From contig JAGSHI010000016.1 of NCBI GenBank assembly GCA_023954635.1, positions 1 to 42,330 of the forward strand: a stretch of 42,330 bases of DNA, in the 5' to 3' direction. Positions 17,412 through 26,745 of this stretch are shown here, piece after piece. This DNA is from Bacteriovoracaceae bacterium. GTDB taxonomy: Bacteria; Bdellovibrionota; Bacteriovoracia; Bacteriovoracales; Bacteriovoracaceae. The stretch's first letter is position 1, and the number at the start of each line of letters is the position of its first letter. A model generated the notes under the pieces. It worked only from the letters and a program-made list of their open reading frames with translations. It ran no database searches and was not told the origin of the DNA. Both the position numbers and the translations under genes were made by a program.

Positions 17412-18653
17412 ATGGGAAATCAGGAAGAGCTTGAATCAATAATTAAAAAGTTTTTAACATTTATTGGCATAATAATTGTTGTTGGGGCCATCATGGTTCT
17501 AAGCTCATCGTATATATATTCTAGAGAAATTCACTCAAATGCATCCCATATCTTTTTTAAGCAATTAACGTTCATTGGTATAGGCCTTGTCGGATGTTTT
17601 ATTCTTTATCGAATGAAGTTTAACTTTTGGAGAAAGTTGGTTTTCAGTGGTCATGTTTTTATTGTCATACTGATGGTTCTAACCTTGATTCCAGGCTTAA
17701 AACACACGGTAAACGGTGCAAGCAGATGGATAAACATGGGGCCCATTGGTGTTCAACCAGGTGAACTGCTAAAATACTCAATCCTTTTGTATTCCATAAA
17801 TTACTTTGATCAATTTATGACCATGACAAAAAATGAAAAAATCTCAAAAACATTATGGCTTCTCTCCCCTTTAGTTGTATTAGCGGTACAGCCGGACTTT
17901 GGAACTTTTTCTATATGTTGTTTGGTTATGGCATTCACATGTTTTTTGAGTAATTTTCCAAGAAAATATTTTTATAGTTCAATTCCTGTCGGAATAATTA
18001 TTGCTGGAGCACTTTTAGTTAGTCAGCCTTATAGAGTCAGAAGGCTTTTTGCATTCTTAGACCCGTGGAAAAACCCAAGAGGCAGTGGCTTTCAAATTAT
18101 TCAGTCCCTTTTTGGCTTTGCCAATGGTGGAATAATTGGAGAGGGGCTTGGGAATAGTAATGAAAAATTATTTTATCTTCCTGAAGCACATAATGACTTC
18201 ATTTTCAGTGTGATTGGAGAAGAGCTTGGCTTTTTTGGTGTGATCTTACTTGTTGGTCTATTTTTGGGATTTATTTATTATGGACTAAAACTAGCTACAA
18301 AAATTGAAGACCGTTTTGGCTCTATGATTGTGAGTTCAGTTGTATTTACTATCGGCCTTCAAGCATTTTTAAATATGGGTGTCGTTTTGGGGCTTCTTCC
18401 AACCAAGGGTTTAAATCTCCCCTTCGTGAGTTACGGGGGAACTTCCATGGTAGTTAATTGCATGGCGATTGGGATAATCCTATCAATTTATCGCTTCCAA
18501 CACAGACAAAGCGCTCCGAGTCATCAACCCTTCGATCATTTCCCATCTGATCGATCTTCGTACTATAATGGCCAACGATCCGGCCAGCAAAGCACCTTCG
18601 GGCAACGAACCGAACCTACGCAAGATGAGCAACAAAACTTTCCTGGCTTTTAA
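17412..18653 (+). CDS. ftsW: Septal peptidoglycan glycosyltransferase FtsW
   Basis: SEDS-family polymerase that builds septal glycan strands from lipid II together with FtsI. About ten hydrophobic helices are visible, with NGASRWINMGPIGVQPGELLK, QPDFGT, RVRRLFAFLDPW, GLGNSNEKLFYLPEAHNDFIFSVIGEE and LPFVSYGGTSM, all SEDS signatures. A hydrophilic C-terminal tail of about 50 residues, rich in Gln, Ser and His, follows the last helix and would lie in the cytoplasm. It is longer than usual and could bind FtsZ or another partner; this is inference. No clear ribosome binding site is seen. Confidence 0.95.
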   Translation: MGNQEELESIIKKFLTFIGIIIVVGAIMVLSSSYIYSREIHSNASHIFFKQLTFIGIGLVGCFILYRMKFNFWRKLVFSGHVFIVILMVLTLIPGLKHTVNGASRWINMGPIGVQPGELLKYSILLYSINYFDQFMTMTKNEKISKTLWLLSPLVVLAVQPDFGTFSICCLVMAFTCFLSNFPRKYFYSSIPVGIIIAGALLVSQPYRVRRLFAFLDPWKNPRGSGFQIIQSLFGFANGGIIGEGLGNSNEKLFYLPEAHNDFIFSVIGEELGFFGVILLVGLFLGFIYYGLKLATKIEDRFGSMIVSSVVFTIGLQAFLNMGVVLGLLPTKGLNLPFVSYGGTSMVVNCMAIGIILSIYRFQHRQSAPSHQPFDHFPSDRSSYYNGQRSGQQSTFGQRTEPTQDEQQNFPGF

Positions 18654-18683
18654 TTAACTTCATGGCCACCAAGGCCTAAGACG

Positions 18684-20084
18684 TTGGAGCTGAATTTGTT
18701 AACCGCTAGAAGTGATGTTCATGTACATTTTATAGGAATAGGTGGAATTGGAATGAGCGGTATTGCAGAAATATTGCTTGCTCTTGGTTATCAAGTTTCG
18801 GGGTCAGATTGCTCGGCCTCTGCCACTGTAGAAAAGCTTCGTGGAATGGGCGCTGAAGTATTTATTGGGCATAAAAAAGAAAATGTGAAAGATGCAACTG
18901 TCCTTGTATACAGTTCTGCCATTAGAGAAAGTAACCCTGAAATAGTTGAAGCAAAAGAAAAGCGAATCCCAATTATGAGAAGAGCAGAAATGCTTGCAGA
19001 ACTCATGAGACTTAAAAAAGGGATTGCCATTGCTGGAACTCATGGGAAAACAACTACGACAAGTTTACTTGCGACGATATTACAAGAGAGTAAGTATGAG
19101 CCCACATATATAATTGGTGGGATTGTAGATAACCTAAAAGGCCATGCAAAAGTTGGGTCAGGTGAATACCTTATTGCAGAGGCAGATGAATCTGACGGTT
19201 CTTTCTTGCTCTTAAACCCCATCATGTCTGTTATTACCAATATCGATAATGATCATCTAGATCACTATGGAACAGAAGAAAATTTACATGCTTCATTTTT
19301 AGAATTTGCAAATAAAATTCCATTCTATGGGCTATGCTCTTTAAATTATCACGATGAAAATATTAAAAGTCTTTTTAAGGAAATGAAAAAGCCTTGGGTA
19401 ACTTTTGGTATCTCAGAGATAGAAAAAGGTGCTGATTTTGAGGCTCGAAATATAAAGTATGTGGGAACAAAGTCCGTTTTCGATTTATATTATAAAGACG
19501 AAAAGAAAGTTGAAATTACATTAGCCATACCTGGTGAGCATAATGTTTTAAATGCACTGGGAGCAATATCTATTGCTTATAATATGGGTCTATCATTTGA
19601 AAAGATTGCTAATTCAATTAGTAAATTTAATGGAGTCGGTCGAAGGTTTCAGACATTATTTGAAAATGAAAAGTCGCAGATAGTTGATGATTATGGTCAC
19701 CATCCCACTGAAATTAAATCGACGTTAAAGGCCGCTAGAAGCTGTTTTCCAGACAAAAAGTTGATCGTATTTTTCGAACCTCATAGGTACACAAGAACAA
19801 AAGATTGTTGGAATGAGTTTCTTCATTGCTTCAACTATGCAGACGAAGTCTTTTTAAATCCTATCTACCCTGCTAGCGAAGACCCAATTGGGGGAATATC
19901 TTCAGAAAGGCTAGCTAAAGATATCAATACACTTCATCCAGAACTTGTTAAACTCATAAAAGATGAAAAACATATGTTTAACTCTTTAGATACACTAGTT
20001 TTAGAAGAATCAGTTATCGTAACACTTGGTGCCGGGTCGATTGGTAAAAGAATTAGAGAATGGGTCAGCAAACAAAAGTCTTAG
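18684..20084 (+). CDS. murC: UDP-N-acetylmuramate:L-alanine ligase MurC
   Basis: MurC attaches the first stem residue, L-alanine. FIGIGGIGMSGIAEIL, GSDCSAS, the P-loop IAGTHGKTTTTSL, EADESDGSFL, ITNIDNDHLDHYG and DDYGHHPTEIKSTL are canonical. The start is a TTG: 18684 is listed, but TTG at 18696 has GGAG at 18686-18689 with better spacing and cannot be excluded. murG, which normally sits between ftsW and murC, is missing; only 30 nt separate the two genes. murB overlaps the end by 25 nt. Confidence 0.95.
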   Translation: MELNLLTARSDVHVHFIGIGGIGMSGIAEILLALGYQVSGSDCSASATVEKLRGMGAEVFIGHKKENVKDATVLVYSSAIRESNPEIVEAKEKRIPIMRRAEMLAELMRLKKGIAIAGTHGKTTTTSLLATILQESKYEPTYIIGGIVDNLKGHAKVGSGEYLIAEADESDGSFLLLNPIMSVITNIDNDHLDHYGTEENLHASFLEFANKIPFYGLCSLNYHDENIKSLFKEMKKPWVTFGISEIEKGADFEARNIKYVGTKSVFDLYYKDEKKVEITLAIPGEHNVLNALGAISIAYNMGLSFEKIANSISKFNGVGRRFQTLFENEKSQIVDDYGHHPTEIKSTLKAARSCFPDKKLIVFFEPHRYTRTKDCWNEFLHCFNYADEVFLNPIYPASEDPIGGISSERLAKDINTLHPELVKLIKDEKHMFNSLDTLVLEESVIVTLGAGSIGKRIREWVSKQKS

Positions 20085-20974
20085 AAAAATTAAATAAGAA
20101 TATTGAAGGTATAGAAGTTCACTTTCAACATGACTTTACAAAACTTTCAACAATTAGGCTTAATTCCGTTGGAACACTTGTTATTGTAAAAGACAAAAAT
20201 TCTCTATGTGATCTCCTTAAAGAATTTAAAAATGAAAAAATTGAATACAAAGTACTTGGCCAAGGTGCCAATATTTTACTTCCCGAGGTTCTTCCCTGGG
20301 TCGTTGTTCAACTTAAGTTTGACTTTGATAAAAGTTATTTAAATGAAGCACACGAAAGTTATGATTTACCCGCTTCGATCTCATTATCTGTGTTAAGTTC
20401 TCATGCAACAAAATTTGGATTATCTGGTTGGGAAGTTATTACTGGAATTCCCGCTAGCCTAGGTGGTGCCATTTATATGAATGCAGGTACAAGCTTGGGA
20501 GAAATTGGTGAATTAATTAGCGAAGTTGAATATGTAGATGAATCTGGAAAAATCAAAACTCACAAAGTAGAGAAAAACTCTTTTAGTTATAGAAAAAATA
20601 ATTTCTTAAAAAAGGGAGACATCGTAATTTCAGCAAAGTTACTCCATAAAGGTGAAGATCCAAAGATCAGTAAAAAAATAAAAAGTTACCTTGAAAAGAG
20701 AAATCAGAGTCAACCACTCAACAAGTTTACATGTGGATGTATATTTAAAAATTCAACTTTAGGAGACATCAGTTGCAGGGCGGGGCATTATGTGGATATA
20801 ATAGGTATGAAAGGTTTTACTTTGGGTGGAGTAAGAGTCAGCCATAAGCATGGAAACTTTCTTGAAAACTTTAATGGCTCTAATTACCCAGAAACAATGC
20901 AACTAATGAAACTTCTTCAAAAAGAAATGAAGTTGCAATACGGGGTTGAATTTGAGTTTGAAGTCGAACATTAA
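20060..20974 (+). CDS. murB: UDP-N-acetylenolpyruvoylglucosamine reductase MurB
   Basis: FAD enzyme that reduces UDP-GlcNAc-enolpyruvate to UDP-MurNAc with NADPH. VLGQGANIL binds FAD. SGWEVITGIPASLGGAIYMNAGT, FSYRKNNF (Arg178) and C-terminal GVEFEFEV match the shorter, type II MurB. The loop that normally reads GSxFKNP is GCIFKNS, putting Cys227 where the catalytic serine proton donor is expected. Length (304 aa) is normal for the type. The ATG lies inside the murC end and the ftsQ-like gene overlaps its 3' end by 29 nt. Confidence 0.92.
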   Translation: MGQQTKVLEKLNKNIEGIEVHFQHDFTKLSTIRLNSVGTLVIVKDKNSLCDLLKEFKNEKIEYKVLGQGANILLPEVLPWVVVQLKFDFDKSYLNEAHESYDLPASISLSVLSSHATKFGLSGWEVITGIPASLGGAIYMNAGTSLGEIGELISEVEYVDESGKIKTHKVEKNSFSYRKNNFLKKGDIVISAKLLHKGEDPKISKKIKSYLEKRNQSQPLNKFTCGCIFKNSTLGDISCRAGHYVDIIGMKGFTLGGVRVSHKHGNFLENFNGSNYPETMQLMKLLQKEMKLQYGVEFEFEVEH

Positions 20975-21704
20975 AATAATTATCCTTCTAGTGGCCTCGC
21001 TCACATCTTTTGAATCAGTCTCTGCACTAGTAAAAAAAACTAAAGTAAAATACCGAACCTCCTTTGGTCGCTGCCCTTCAAGGACTGCTGGAACGCTTAC
21101 ATTACAGCTCATAAAAGTGTTTGAAAGAACAAATAGCTTGCGCGATGTAAAAGTTAAAATGGTAAAGGAAAAGCTCAAGGACAAGCATTTTATATCTGAT
21201 TACAAAATTAGTTATGATCCAATGAGAGGTTTTATAAATTTTAAATTTGGCTGTCCTGAACCACTGATGAAGGTTCAAATTTACAAAAAAAGTGGTCTAG
21301 AGTCATACGAGGCCATCTTAGTTGAAAGTGGAGAGCTCTTCGACCCAACTTATGAAGTTCTTTTAAGATCAGAAAATAAGTTATCAAAGCCCCTCCCATT
21401 TCTCGCTCTTCCTGTTGAAGAAATGGACAAGAAAACCCAAAAGGACGTCGCAGACCTTGTTACGGCAATGGACTTTAAAGTCAGACGAAATCTATCGGAA
21501 ATAATTTTAAACGAAAATAAAGAATTAACTATAATAATGAGTATGAAAAATAGACCTTCGAGTATATTTCTTGGAAAAGAAGAGTGGAATAGTAAGTTAA
21601 TCAAATTAGAAAAAATTGTTTCCTATATGTCGAAAAAACGAAAAGTACCCACCATCATCAACTTGACCAATGCGAAAAAAGTGGTTGTCAAGTTCAACGA
21701 CTGA
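20946..21704 (+). CDS. ftsQ: Divergent FtsQ/DivIB-like cell division protein
   Basis: Position between murB and ftsA is that of ftsQ. The 252-residue protein has a short basic start, one hydrophobic segment at residues 9-28 and then an extracytoplasmic region. Its end, PTIINLTNAKKVVVKFND, resembles the final beta strand of FtsQ proteins. A POTRA-like region is plausible at residues 50-125 but is not recognisable by sequence. The hydrophobic segment ends SVSAL and could be a cleavable signal peptide instead of an anchor, which would be unusual for FtsQ. The start is taken as TTG at 20946, overlapping murB; nearby in-frame TTG codons are alternatives. Confidence 0.6.
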   Translation: MNLSLKSNIKIIILLVASLTSFESVSALVKKTKVKYRTSFGRCPSRTAGTLTLQLIKVFERTNSLRDVKVKMVKEKLKDKHFISDYKISYDPMRGFINFKFGCPEPLMKVQIYKKSGLESYEAILVESGELFDPTYEVLLRSENKLSKPLPFLALPVEEMDKKTQKDVADLVTAMDFKVRRNLSEIILNENKELTIIMSMKNRPSSIFLGKEEWNSKLIKLEKIVSYMSKKRKVPTIINLTNAKKVVVKFND

Positions 21705-21759
21705 TCTTAAAATTTTTATAAGGACAAATCTTTTAAATTATTGAGACTTGTCAACCAGG

Positions 21760-21779
21760 CAGAATGATTCTGTTTTTTT
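21760..21779 (+). terminator. Weak hairpin with T-run between ftsQ-like gene and ftsA
   Basis: CAGAA-TGA-TTCTG is followed directly by seven T residues (21773-21779). The stem has only two G-C pairs, so it is weak as an intrinsic terminator. It could attenuate read-through into ftsA and so help set FtsA/FtsZ levels. It lies 19 nt before the ftsA start codon. Confidence 0.35.
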
Positions 21780-21798
21780 AGTGAGAAAGGAATCTCAT

Positions 21799-23031
21799 AT
21801 GAAAGAGAAAAATATTTTAGTTGGTCTTGATATTGGAACAACAAAAGTATGTACTATCGTCGGAACCAGGGCGTCTGAATCAGACCTGGAAATTATTGGT
21901 ATTGGTACTCACCCATCACACGGACTTAAGAAAGGCTCCGTTGTTAATATCGATAAAACAGTAAGTTCAATACAAGCATCACTTGAAGAGGCCAAGCTTA
22001 TGGCCGGTGTAAATATCTTACAAGCAACTATCGGCATCGCTGGAAGTCATATCTATTCTTTTAATAGTTCTGGAGTTGTTGCCATTAAAGGTAAAGAGAT
22101 AACAGCTGATGATGTTGAAAGAGTCATCGAAGCGGCAAAGGCCGTTGTTATTCCATCTGATAGACAGATACTACACGTTATCCCTAGAGAGTTTAGAGTT
22201 GATAATACTCGAGGTATTAAAAATCCCATAGGAATGTGTGGAGTAAGATTAGAAGCACATGTTCATGTTGTGACAGGATCAATAAGTCTGATTCAAAATT
22301 TAGTTAAGTGTGTTGAACAAACTGGAGTAAGTGCAGAAAATATTGTTCTACAGCCTATTGCTAGTTCTGAAAGTGTTCTAAGTAATGAAGAAAAAGATAT
22401 GGGCGTAATGCTCGTCGATATTGGTGGTGGAACAACTGATATTGCAGTTTGGAAAGATGGATCTCTGATTCACTCTCAAATTATCCCTGTCGGTGGTAAT
22501 CATTTTACAAATGATTTAGCGGTTGCTTTGAAAGTTCCACATGCTGAAGCAGAAAGAATTAAAATCAATCATGGCTGTGTTCTTCAAGAGTCAGTAAACC
22601 AATCAGCTCATATAACTGTAAAAGGAATTGCTGGAACAAGACCTAGGGAAGTTGCAATAAACTACATCGCAAAAGTTCTAGGAGCAAGAGCTGAAGAGTT
22701 GTTTGATATTGTTAAAACAATCATTGCAGATAAAGAATTTGAACAAGATATTACCGGTGGAATAGTTTTGACTGGTGGAGGGGCGCTTATTAAGTCTCTT
22801 CCGGAGTTGGGGGAATACATTATCGGTAAACCTACAAAAATTGGATATCCTGCACCTTTTGGTGGGATGACAAATATTATGCAAAATCCAAAATTCTCTA
22901 CAGTTATGGGGCTACTTATTGAGTCAGGTAGACATAAACCAATAGAGGTTGGAAAAGAAGAAAGTGTACAAGTCGATTTAATCGGTAAACTAAGTGATTC
23001 TTTGAAGTCAGTCTTCAAAGAAATATTTTAA
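21799..23031 (+). CDS. ftsA: Cell division protein FtsA
   Basis: Actin-like ATPase that ties FtsZ filaments to the membrane. The ATG at 21799 follows AAAGGA and gives [22 protein letters not shown], the phosphate-1 motif. [15 protein letters not shown] and [17 protein letters not shown] complete the nucleotide fold, and the 1C subdomain lies in between. The last residues ([17 protein letters not shown]) form the expected amphipathic membrane-targeting helix. A longer frame reaching to 21748 lacks any family similarity at its start. ftsZ begins 11 nt downstream. Confidence 0.96.
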   Translation: MKEKNILVGLDIGTTKVCTIVGTRASESDLEIIGIGTHPSHGLKKGSVVNIDKTVSSIQASLEEAKLMAGVNILQATIGIAGSHIYSFNSSGVVAIKGKEITADDVERVIEAAKAVVIPSDRQILHVIPREFRVDNTRGIKNPIGMCGVRLEAHVHVVTGSISLIQNLVKCVEQTGVSAENIVLQPIASSESVLSNEEKDMGVMLVDIGGGTTDIAVWKDGSLIHSQIIPVGGNHFTNDLAVALKVPHAEAERIKINHGCVLQESVNQSAHITVKGIAGTRPREVAINYIAKVLGARAEELFDIVKTIIADKEFEQDITGGIVLTGGGALIKSLPELGEYIIGKPTKIGYPAPFGGMTNIMQNPKFSTVMGLLIESGRHKPIEVGKEESVQVDLIGKLSDSLKSVFKEIF

Positions 23032-23042
23032 AGGGGAAACAT

Positions 23043-24506
23043 ATGTTTGAAATTTCTGATGAAAATAATGGAAGTTTTAATGATGGCGCAAGAATTAAAG
23101 TCATTGGTATTGGTGGCGGTGGATGTAACGCCGTAAACACGATGATCAAAGCAGGATTATCTGGAGTCGAATACATTGTAGCGAACACAGATTCTCAGGC
23201 CTTGAACTCTAGTCTTGCACCAACGAAAGTTCAGCTCGGAGCTGATATTACTAAAGGTCTTGGCGCAGGAGCAAATCCTGAGATTGGAAGAAAGGCCGCA
23301 CTTGATGAGTATGAAAAACTAAGTGAAGTTATTCAGGACTCTGATATGGTTTTCATCACCGCTGGAATGGGTGGTGGAACAGGAACTGGAGCTGCTCCAG
23401 TAATTGCAAAGCTAGCTAAAGAATTGGGCGCACTAACTGTTGGTGTCGTTACGAAGCCTTTCATTTTCGAAGGTAAGAAAAGATTTAGACAAGCGGAAGC
23501 AGGAATTCATGTATTAGAAGAAAATGTGGATTCACTAATTACAATTCCAAACCAAAGATTACTATATTTAGCAGGAGAAAGTTTGTCTCTTGTGGATACA
23601 TTCAAAAAAGCAGACGAAGTATTGCTTAATGCTGTTAGAGGTATCTCTGACCTTATTAATAATACTGGGCATATCAATGCTGACTTTGCTGATGTAAAAA
23701 CAGTCATGGCCAATAAGGGGTTATCTCTTATGGGTACAGGTGTTTGCACTGGGCCGGATAGAGCAGTTAAAGCAGCAACAGATGCAATTAGCTCACCTCT
23801 TCTTGAGGATATCTCAATTGACGGTGCCACTGGAATCATTATCAATATCACTGGTAATGAAGCAATGACGATGCATGAGACAAATGAAGCAGTTACCTTA
23901 ATTATGGAAGCTGCTGATGATGACGCTGAAATTATCTTTGGTACTGTTATTGATGAAAATATGGAAGAAGAGATTAAAGTAACAGTTGTTGCTACAGGTC
24001 TTCATGGTCAAGAAAGAGCAACGTCGAAAAATATTCGAAAGAATGTTGAAGTAAAACACGAAATTGAACATAACAGTGAACTTAGTAAGCCAACTTCATG
24101 GGCCCCTGAAGAGCCAAGAAGTGAAAGAGTTGTTGCTGAAGAGCAACCAGCTCCTGTCGCTAAACAAGATGTTCTGGCCAGACCAAGACCTATGCCAGAA
24201 GAGCCTGTGATGGCAAGAACTCCTGAAGTGAGAGAACAAAGAAGAGTTGAGCCAGAGGCCGCAGTCGAAAGACCTAAAGAAGATTCAGATCTAGTAAGAT
24301 CTATCAAAGCTGCCGCAAGTAATTATGAGCAATCAAAAGCTCCTGCTCCAAGAGAGGAGAGAGTTAATACAAATCCAGGTGCTAGTAGAGCAAAATCAAT
24401 TGCTGAAAAACTTGGGTTTATTAATTTTGATGAGGAAGAACTTGATACTCCAAGTTACCTAAGAAAAGATGAAGTTAAGCCTGATGATAAGTCTTTCAAT
24501 CTCTAG
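23043..24506 (+). CDS. ftsZ: Cell division protein FtsZ
   Basis: Tubulin-like GTPase that forms the cytokinetic ring. [14 protein letters not shown], the tubulin signature [13 protein letters not shown] and the T7 loop region [11 protein letters not shown] are present. The globular domain ends near residue 320. It is followed by an intrinsically disordered linker of about 140 residues rich in Pro, Glu and Arg, and a conserved C-terminal peptide DTPSYLRK that binds FtsA and other partners. The 487-residue length is above average because of the linker. A GGGGAAA ribosome binding site is present. The gene ends the cluster and is followed by a strong terminator. Confidence 0.97.
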   Translation: MFEISDENNGSFNDGARIKVIGIGGGGCNAVNTMIKAGLSGVEYIVANTDSQALNSSLAPTKVQLGADITKGLGAGANPEIGRKAALDEYEKLSEVIQDSDMVFITAGMGGGTGTGAAPVIAKLAKELGALTVGVVTKPFIFEGKKRFRQAEAGIHVLEENVDSLITIPNQRLLYLAGESLSLVDTFKKADEVLLNAVRGISDLINNTGHINADFADVKTVMANKGLSLMGTGVCTGPDRAVKAATDAISSPLLEDISIDGATGIIINITGNEAMTMHETNEAVTLIMEAADDDAEIIFGTVIDENMEEEIKVTVVATGLHGQERATSKNIRKNVEVKHEIEHNSELSKPTSWAPEEPRSERVVAEEQPAPVAKQDVLARPRPMPEEPVMARTPEVREQRRVEPEAAVERPKEDSDLVRSIKAAASNYEQSKAPAPREERVNTNPGASRAKSIAEKLGFINFDEEELDTPSYLRKDEVKPDDKSFNL

Positions 24507-24532
24507 GGATTGAATTAGTTTCCCCCGAAACG

Positions 24533-24560
24533 AAAAACCCTCTCAATGAGAGGGTTTTTT
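24533..24560. terminator. Bidirectional intrinsic terminator between ftsZ and the B-box-like gene
   Basis: CCCTCTC (24538-24544) pairs with GAGAGGG (24548-24554) around an AAT loop. Five A residues before and six T residues after extend the stem and give a U-tract on both strands. It separates convergent ftsZ and the minus-strand operon, and overlaps the stop codon of the latter. Confidence 0.92.
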
Positions 24561-25125
24561 ATTGCATAGTTTCTTTTAATCCCTTTTCGAGCTCTTCTTT
24601 TTCTTCTTCTCTAACCATGAGTTTTACATAAGATTCAATTTGATCACTCTCTACATCAATTTTATAGTGAGTAACGATATATGTAGGAGTTCCATCTGAT
24701 TTCCAAAGGTGTTTTTTAAATTCAAAAACGTGAGCACTGGCCTCTGGCGTTGATGGGGTTGTTTTTACATTACTAATTTCAACCCAATTGTGATCAACAT
24801 AAGTTTTAAAATGGCTTGGACAGAAAACGATATTTTCATCTTCTCTAACACATAGCTCGCAAAGTTGAGTACTACAAATCGCACAGACATTTACGGCCCT
24901 TGTGTCCTCGTGCTCTTCGCAAGTAGTAAGTGTTGGAGCATCAAATGCTGGAGGCCTTATGTGTTTAACAGTAGGAACTTCTTCTGATTCGTTATTTTCT
25001 AATGCAGGAGGATTGTCCTTCTCTTTAAAAAAGACGAAATAAACAACAATAAGAAGAAGTGCTGTTAAAATAACAGTGAGTAAAATAAGTACAGAAATGA
25101 GTAACCAGTAGTATTTATCTTCCAT
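24559..25125 (-). CDS. Single-pass membrane protein with B-box-like zinc motif
   Basis: One long hydrophobic helix (residues 7-33) is followed by a linker and a zinc-binding pattern C69-x2-H72, C81-x2-C84, C89-x2-C92, C102-x2-H105. This ligand order resembles B-box zinc fingers. The C-terminal 80 residues, with strands such as TPTYIVTHYKIDVE, match nothing I recognise. In bacteria such small zinc modules usually mediate protein contacts, but no function can be assigned here. It is the last gene of the udk-RNase J transcript, 18 nt after the RNase J stop. Confidence 0.7.
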   Translation of the reverse strand: MEDKYYWLLISVLILLTVILTALLLIVVYFVFFKEKDNPPALENNESEEVPTVKHIRPPAFDAPTLTTCEEHEDTRAVNVCAICSTQLCELCVREDENIVFCPSHFKTYVDHNWVEISNVKTTPSTPEASAHVFEFKKHLWKSDGTPTYIVTHYKIDVESDQIESYVKLMVREEEKEELEKGLKETMQ

Positions 25126-25143
25126 AGAATCATTTTAGCAGAT

Positions 25144-26745
25144 TTAGACAATGTGGACGAAAGTAACAGGCTTATACCCAAGTAATTCCCGACAAACACG
25201 CCTTACTTTTATTCTTAGATCTTCACTACTATCAGTATCGGATGAATTTTTAGAAAAATTGAGATGACTTTGAATAATTTCATTTAGTTGTTGTTCTTTT
25301 TCGTCGAGGGCCTTGGGAAGACCTTGTAGTCGAAGTTTATACGATTTTGACTTTTTATTTACTGAAATAAGAATAACCCCATTGCAGGCCATTTTTCTGC
25401 GTTCAGAGATAGAAGATCTCTCAATCTCGATATCTCTACCGTGGATGAGTATTGGATTAATTTTTTCATTTTTTATAAATTCATGCTTTCCATCTTTAGA
25501 AAAAACTAATGATGACTGATTTAATATTCTAATACTTAGTGCTTCGGGAAGGATTTCAGTTACGAAGTCGATATGTGCATCGAGGAATGTACTTTCGCCG
25601 TGAATGGGTATTACAAAATTGGGCTTGAAGATAGAGTACATTACTTTCAAATCTTCACGGCAGGCATGGCCACTTGCATGTATTTTAAGCTTTCCAGGTT
25701 TAATTATTTTACAACCGATGTCAGAAAGAGTGTTCTCAAGCATAGATAGTTTTTTTTCATTGCCTGGAATCGTTTTGCTACTGAAAATAAAAACATCATC
25801 TTTTGATAGTTTAATTTTGGAGTCATCACCACTTATAATTCTTCTCGTTGCACTTTTAAAATCTCCTTGGCAACCGGAGACCATACAGACGAGTCGATCG
25901 TCGTTGGGCTTTATTATTCCAAATTCATAATGTATCTTTGTATGTTCTTTAAGGTGTTTCGTTTCTATTCCTACTTGGGCATAAAACTTCATCGACCTCC
26001 CAAGCATGACCATTGGTCTTTTGAGTTCTTTGCATATTCTATTAATTGTCTGAGTTCGCTCTACATTAGAAGCAAAGGCAGTGATGAAAACTCTGCCCCC
26101 TGACTCAGAAATGACCTTCTTAAGATCTGGATAAAGTTCTTCTTCTGTAAAGGCTTTATCTTGAGAGGATGTAATGTTTGTTGAGTCTAGAAGAGTGACA
26201 CGGTTCTTAAACTTGTTAAAAGTTTCAGCTGCTTTTTCAAGGTCCTTGTTTTCAGTATTATTTATTTTAAAGTCACTTGCATACATAAAAGCTGTATCAG
26301 AATCTTTGTCAGTAATTAACAACCCATAAGTCTCTGGTATTGAATGATCAACTGGTACAGGAGTGACTGTAAGAGAATCCCCGATACTAATTTGATCAAA
26401 AGGTTTATAAATTTTGAATTTAAGACCAAGACCCCTTTCTTTTAATTTTTTTTCCATAAGCTTTGAAGCAAACAAAGGAGTATGAATTGGAACTTTGGGG
26501 TAATGTTCTTTGAAGTGAGTAATGGCCCCGATATGATCTTCGTGCCCATGAGTTATAATGAGTGCATCAATTTTACCTATGTTACTCATGTCTGGAATAA
26601 GGTAGTTGATATCGAAGAAATCTTCATAGGGAAAAAGAATACCTACATCAATGATGAACCTTGATGAAGAAGTTTCAATAAGCGCCATGTTGCTACCAAT
26701 TTGGCCTACACCACCAATCGGAGTAAATTTAATTTTATTGTTCAT
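25144..26745 (-). CDS. rnj: Ribonuclease J
   Basis: Metallo-beta-lactamase/beta-CASP ribonuclease with 5'-3' exonuclease and endonuclease activity in RNA decay and processing. TPIGGVGQIGSNM opens the protein; the zinc motif THGHEDHIGA holds H66, H68, D70 and H71; YASDFKI supplies another ligand; IPIHGESTFLDAH is the beta-CASP C-terminal motif. Length is 533 aa, close to the family. The ATG at 26745 lies inside the 3' end of udk (11-nt overlap) and has no clear Shine-Dalgarno, so translation is probably coupled to udk. A longer upstream frame lacks homology. Confidence 0.92.
   Translation of the reverse strand: MNNKIKFTPIGGVGQIGSNMALIETSSSRFIIDVGILFPYEDFFDINYLIPDMSNIGKIDALIITHGHEDHIGAITHFKEHYPKVPIHTPLFASKLMEKKLKERGLGLKFKIYKPFDQISIGDSLTVTPVPVDHSIPETYGLLITDKDSDTAFMYASDFKINNTENKDLEKAAETFNKFKNRVTLLDSTNITSSQDKAFTEEELYPDLKKVISESGGRVFITAFASNVERTQTINRICKELKRPMVMLGRSMKFYAQVGIETKHLKEHTKIHYEFGIIKPNDDRLVCMVSGCQGDFKSATRRIISGDDSKIKLSKDDVFIFSSKTIPGNEKKLSMLENTLSDIGCKIIKPGKLKIHASGHACREDLKVMYSIFKPNFVIPIHGESTFLDAHIDFVTEILPEALSIRILNQSSLVFSKDGKHEFIKNEKINPILIHGRDIEIERSSISERRKMACNGVILISVNKKSKSYKLRLQGLPKALDEKEQQLNEIIQSHLNFSKNSSDTDSSEDLRIKVRRVCRELLGYKPVTFVHIV

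Noticed and set aside
22662-23018. A 118-codon open frame antisense to ftsA
   Set aside because: It mirrors the codon pattern of ftsA and lacks a ribosome binding site; similar antisense frames over ftsZ and other genes were dropped for the same reason.
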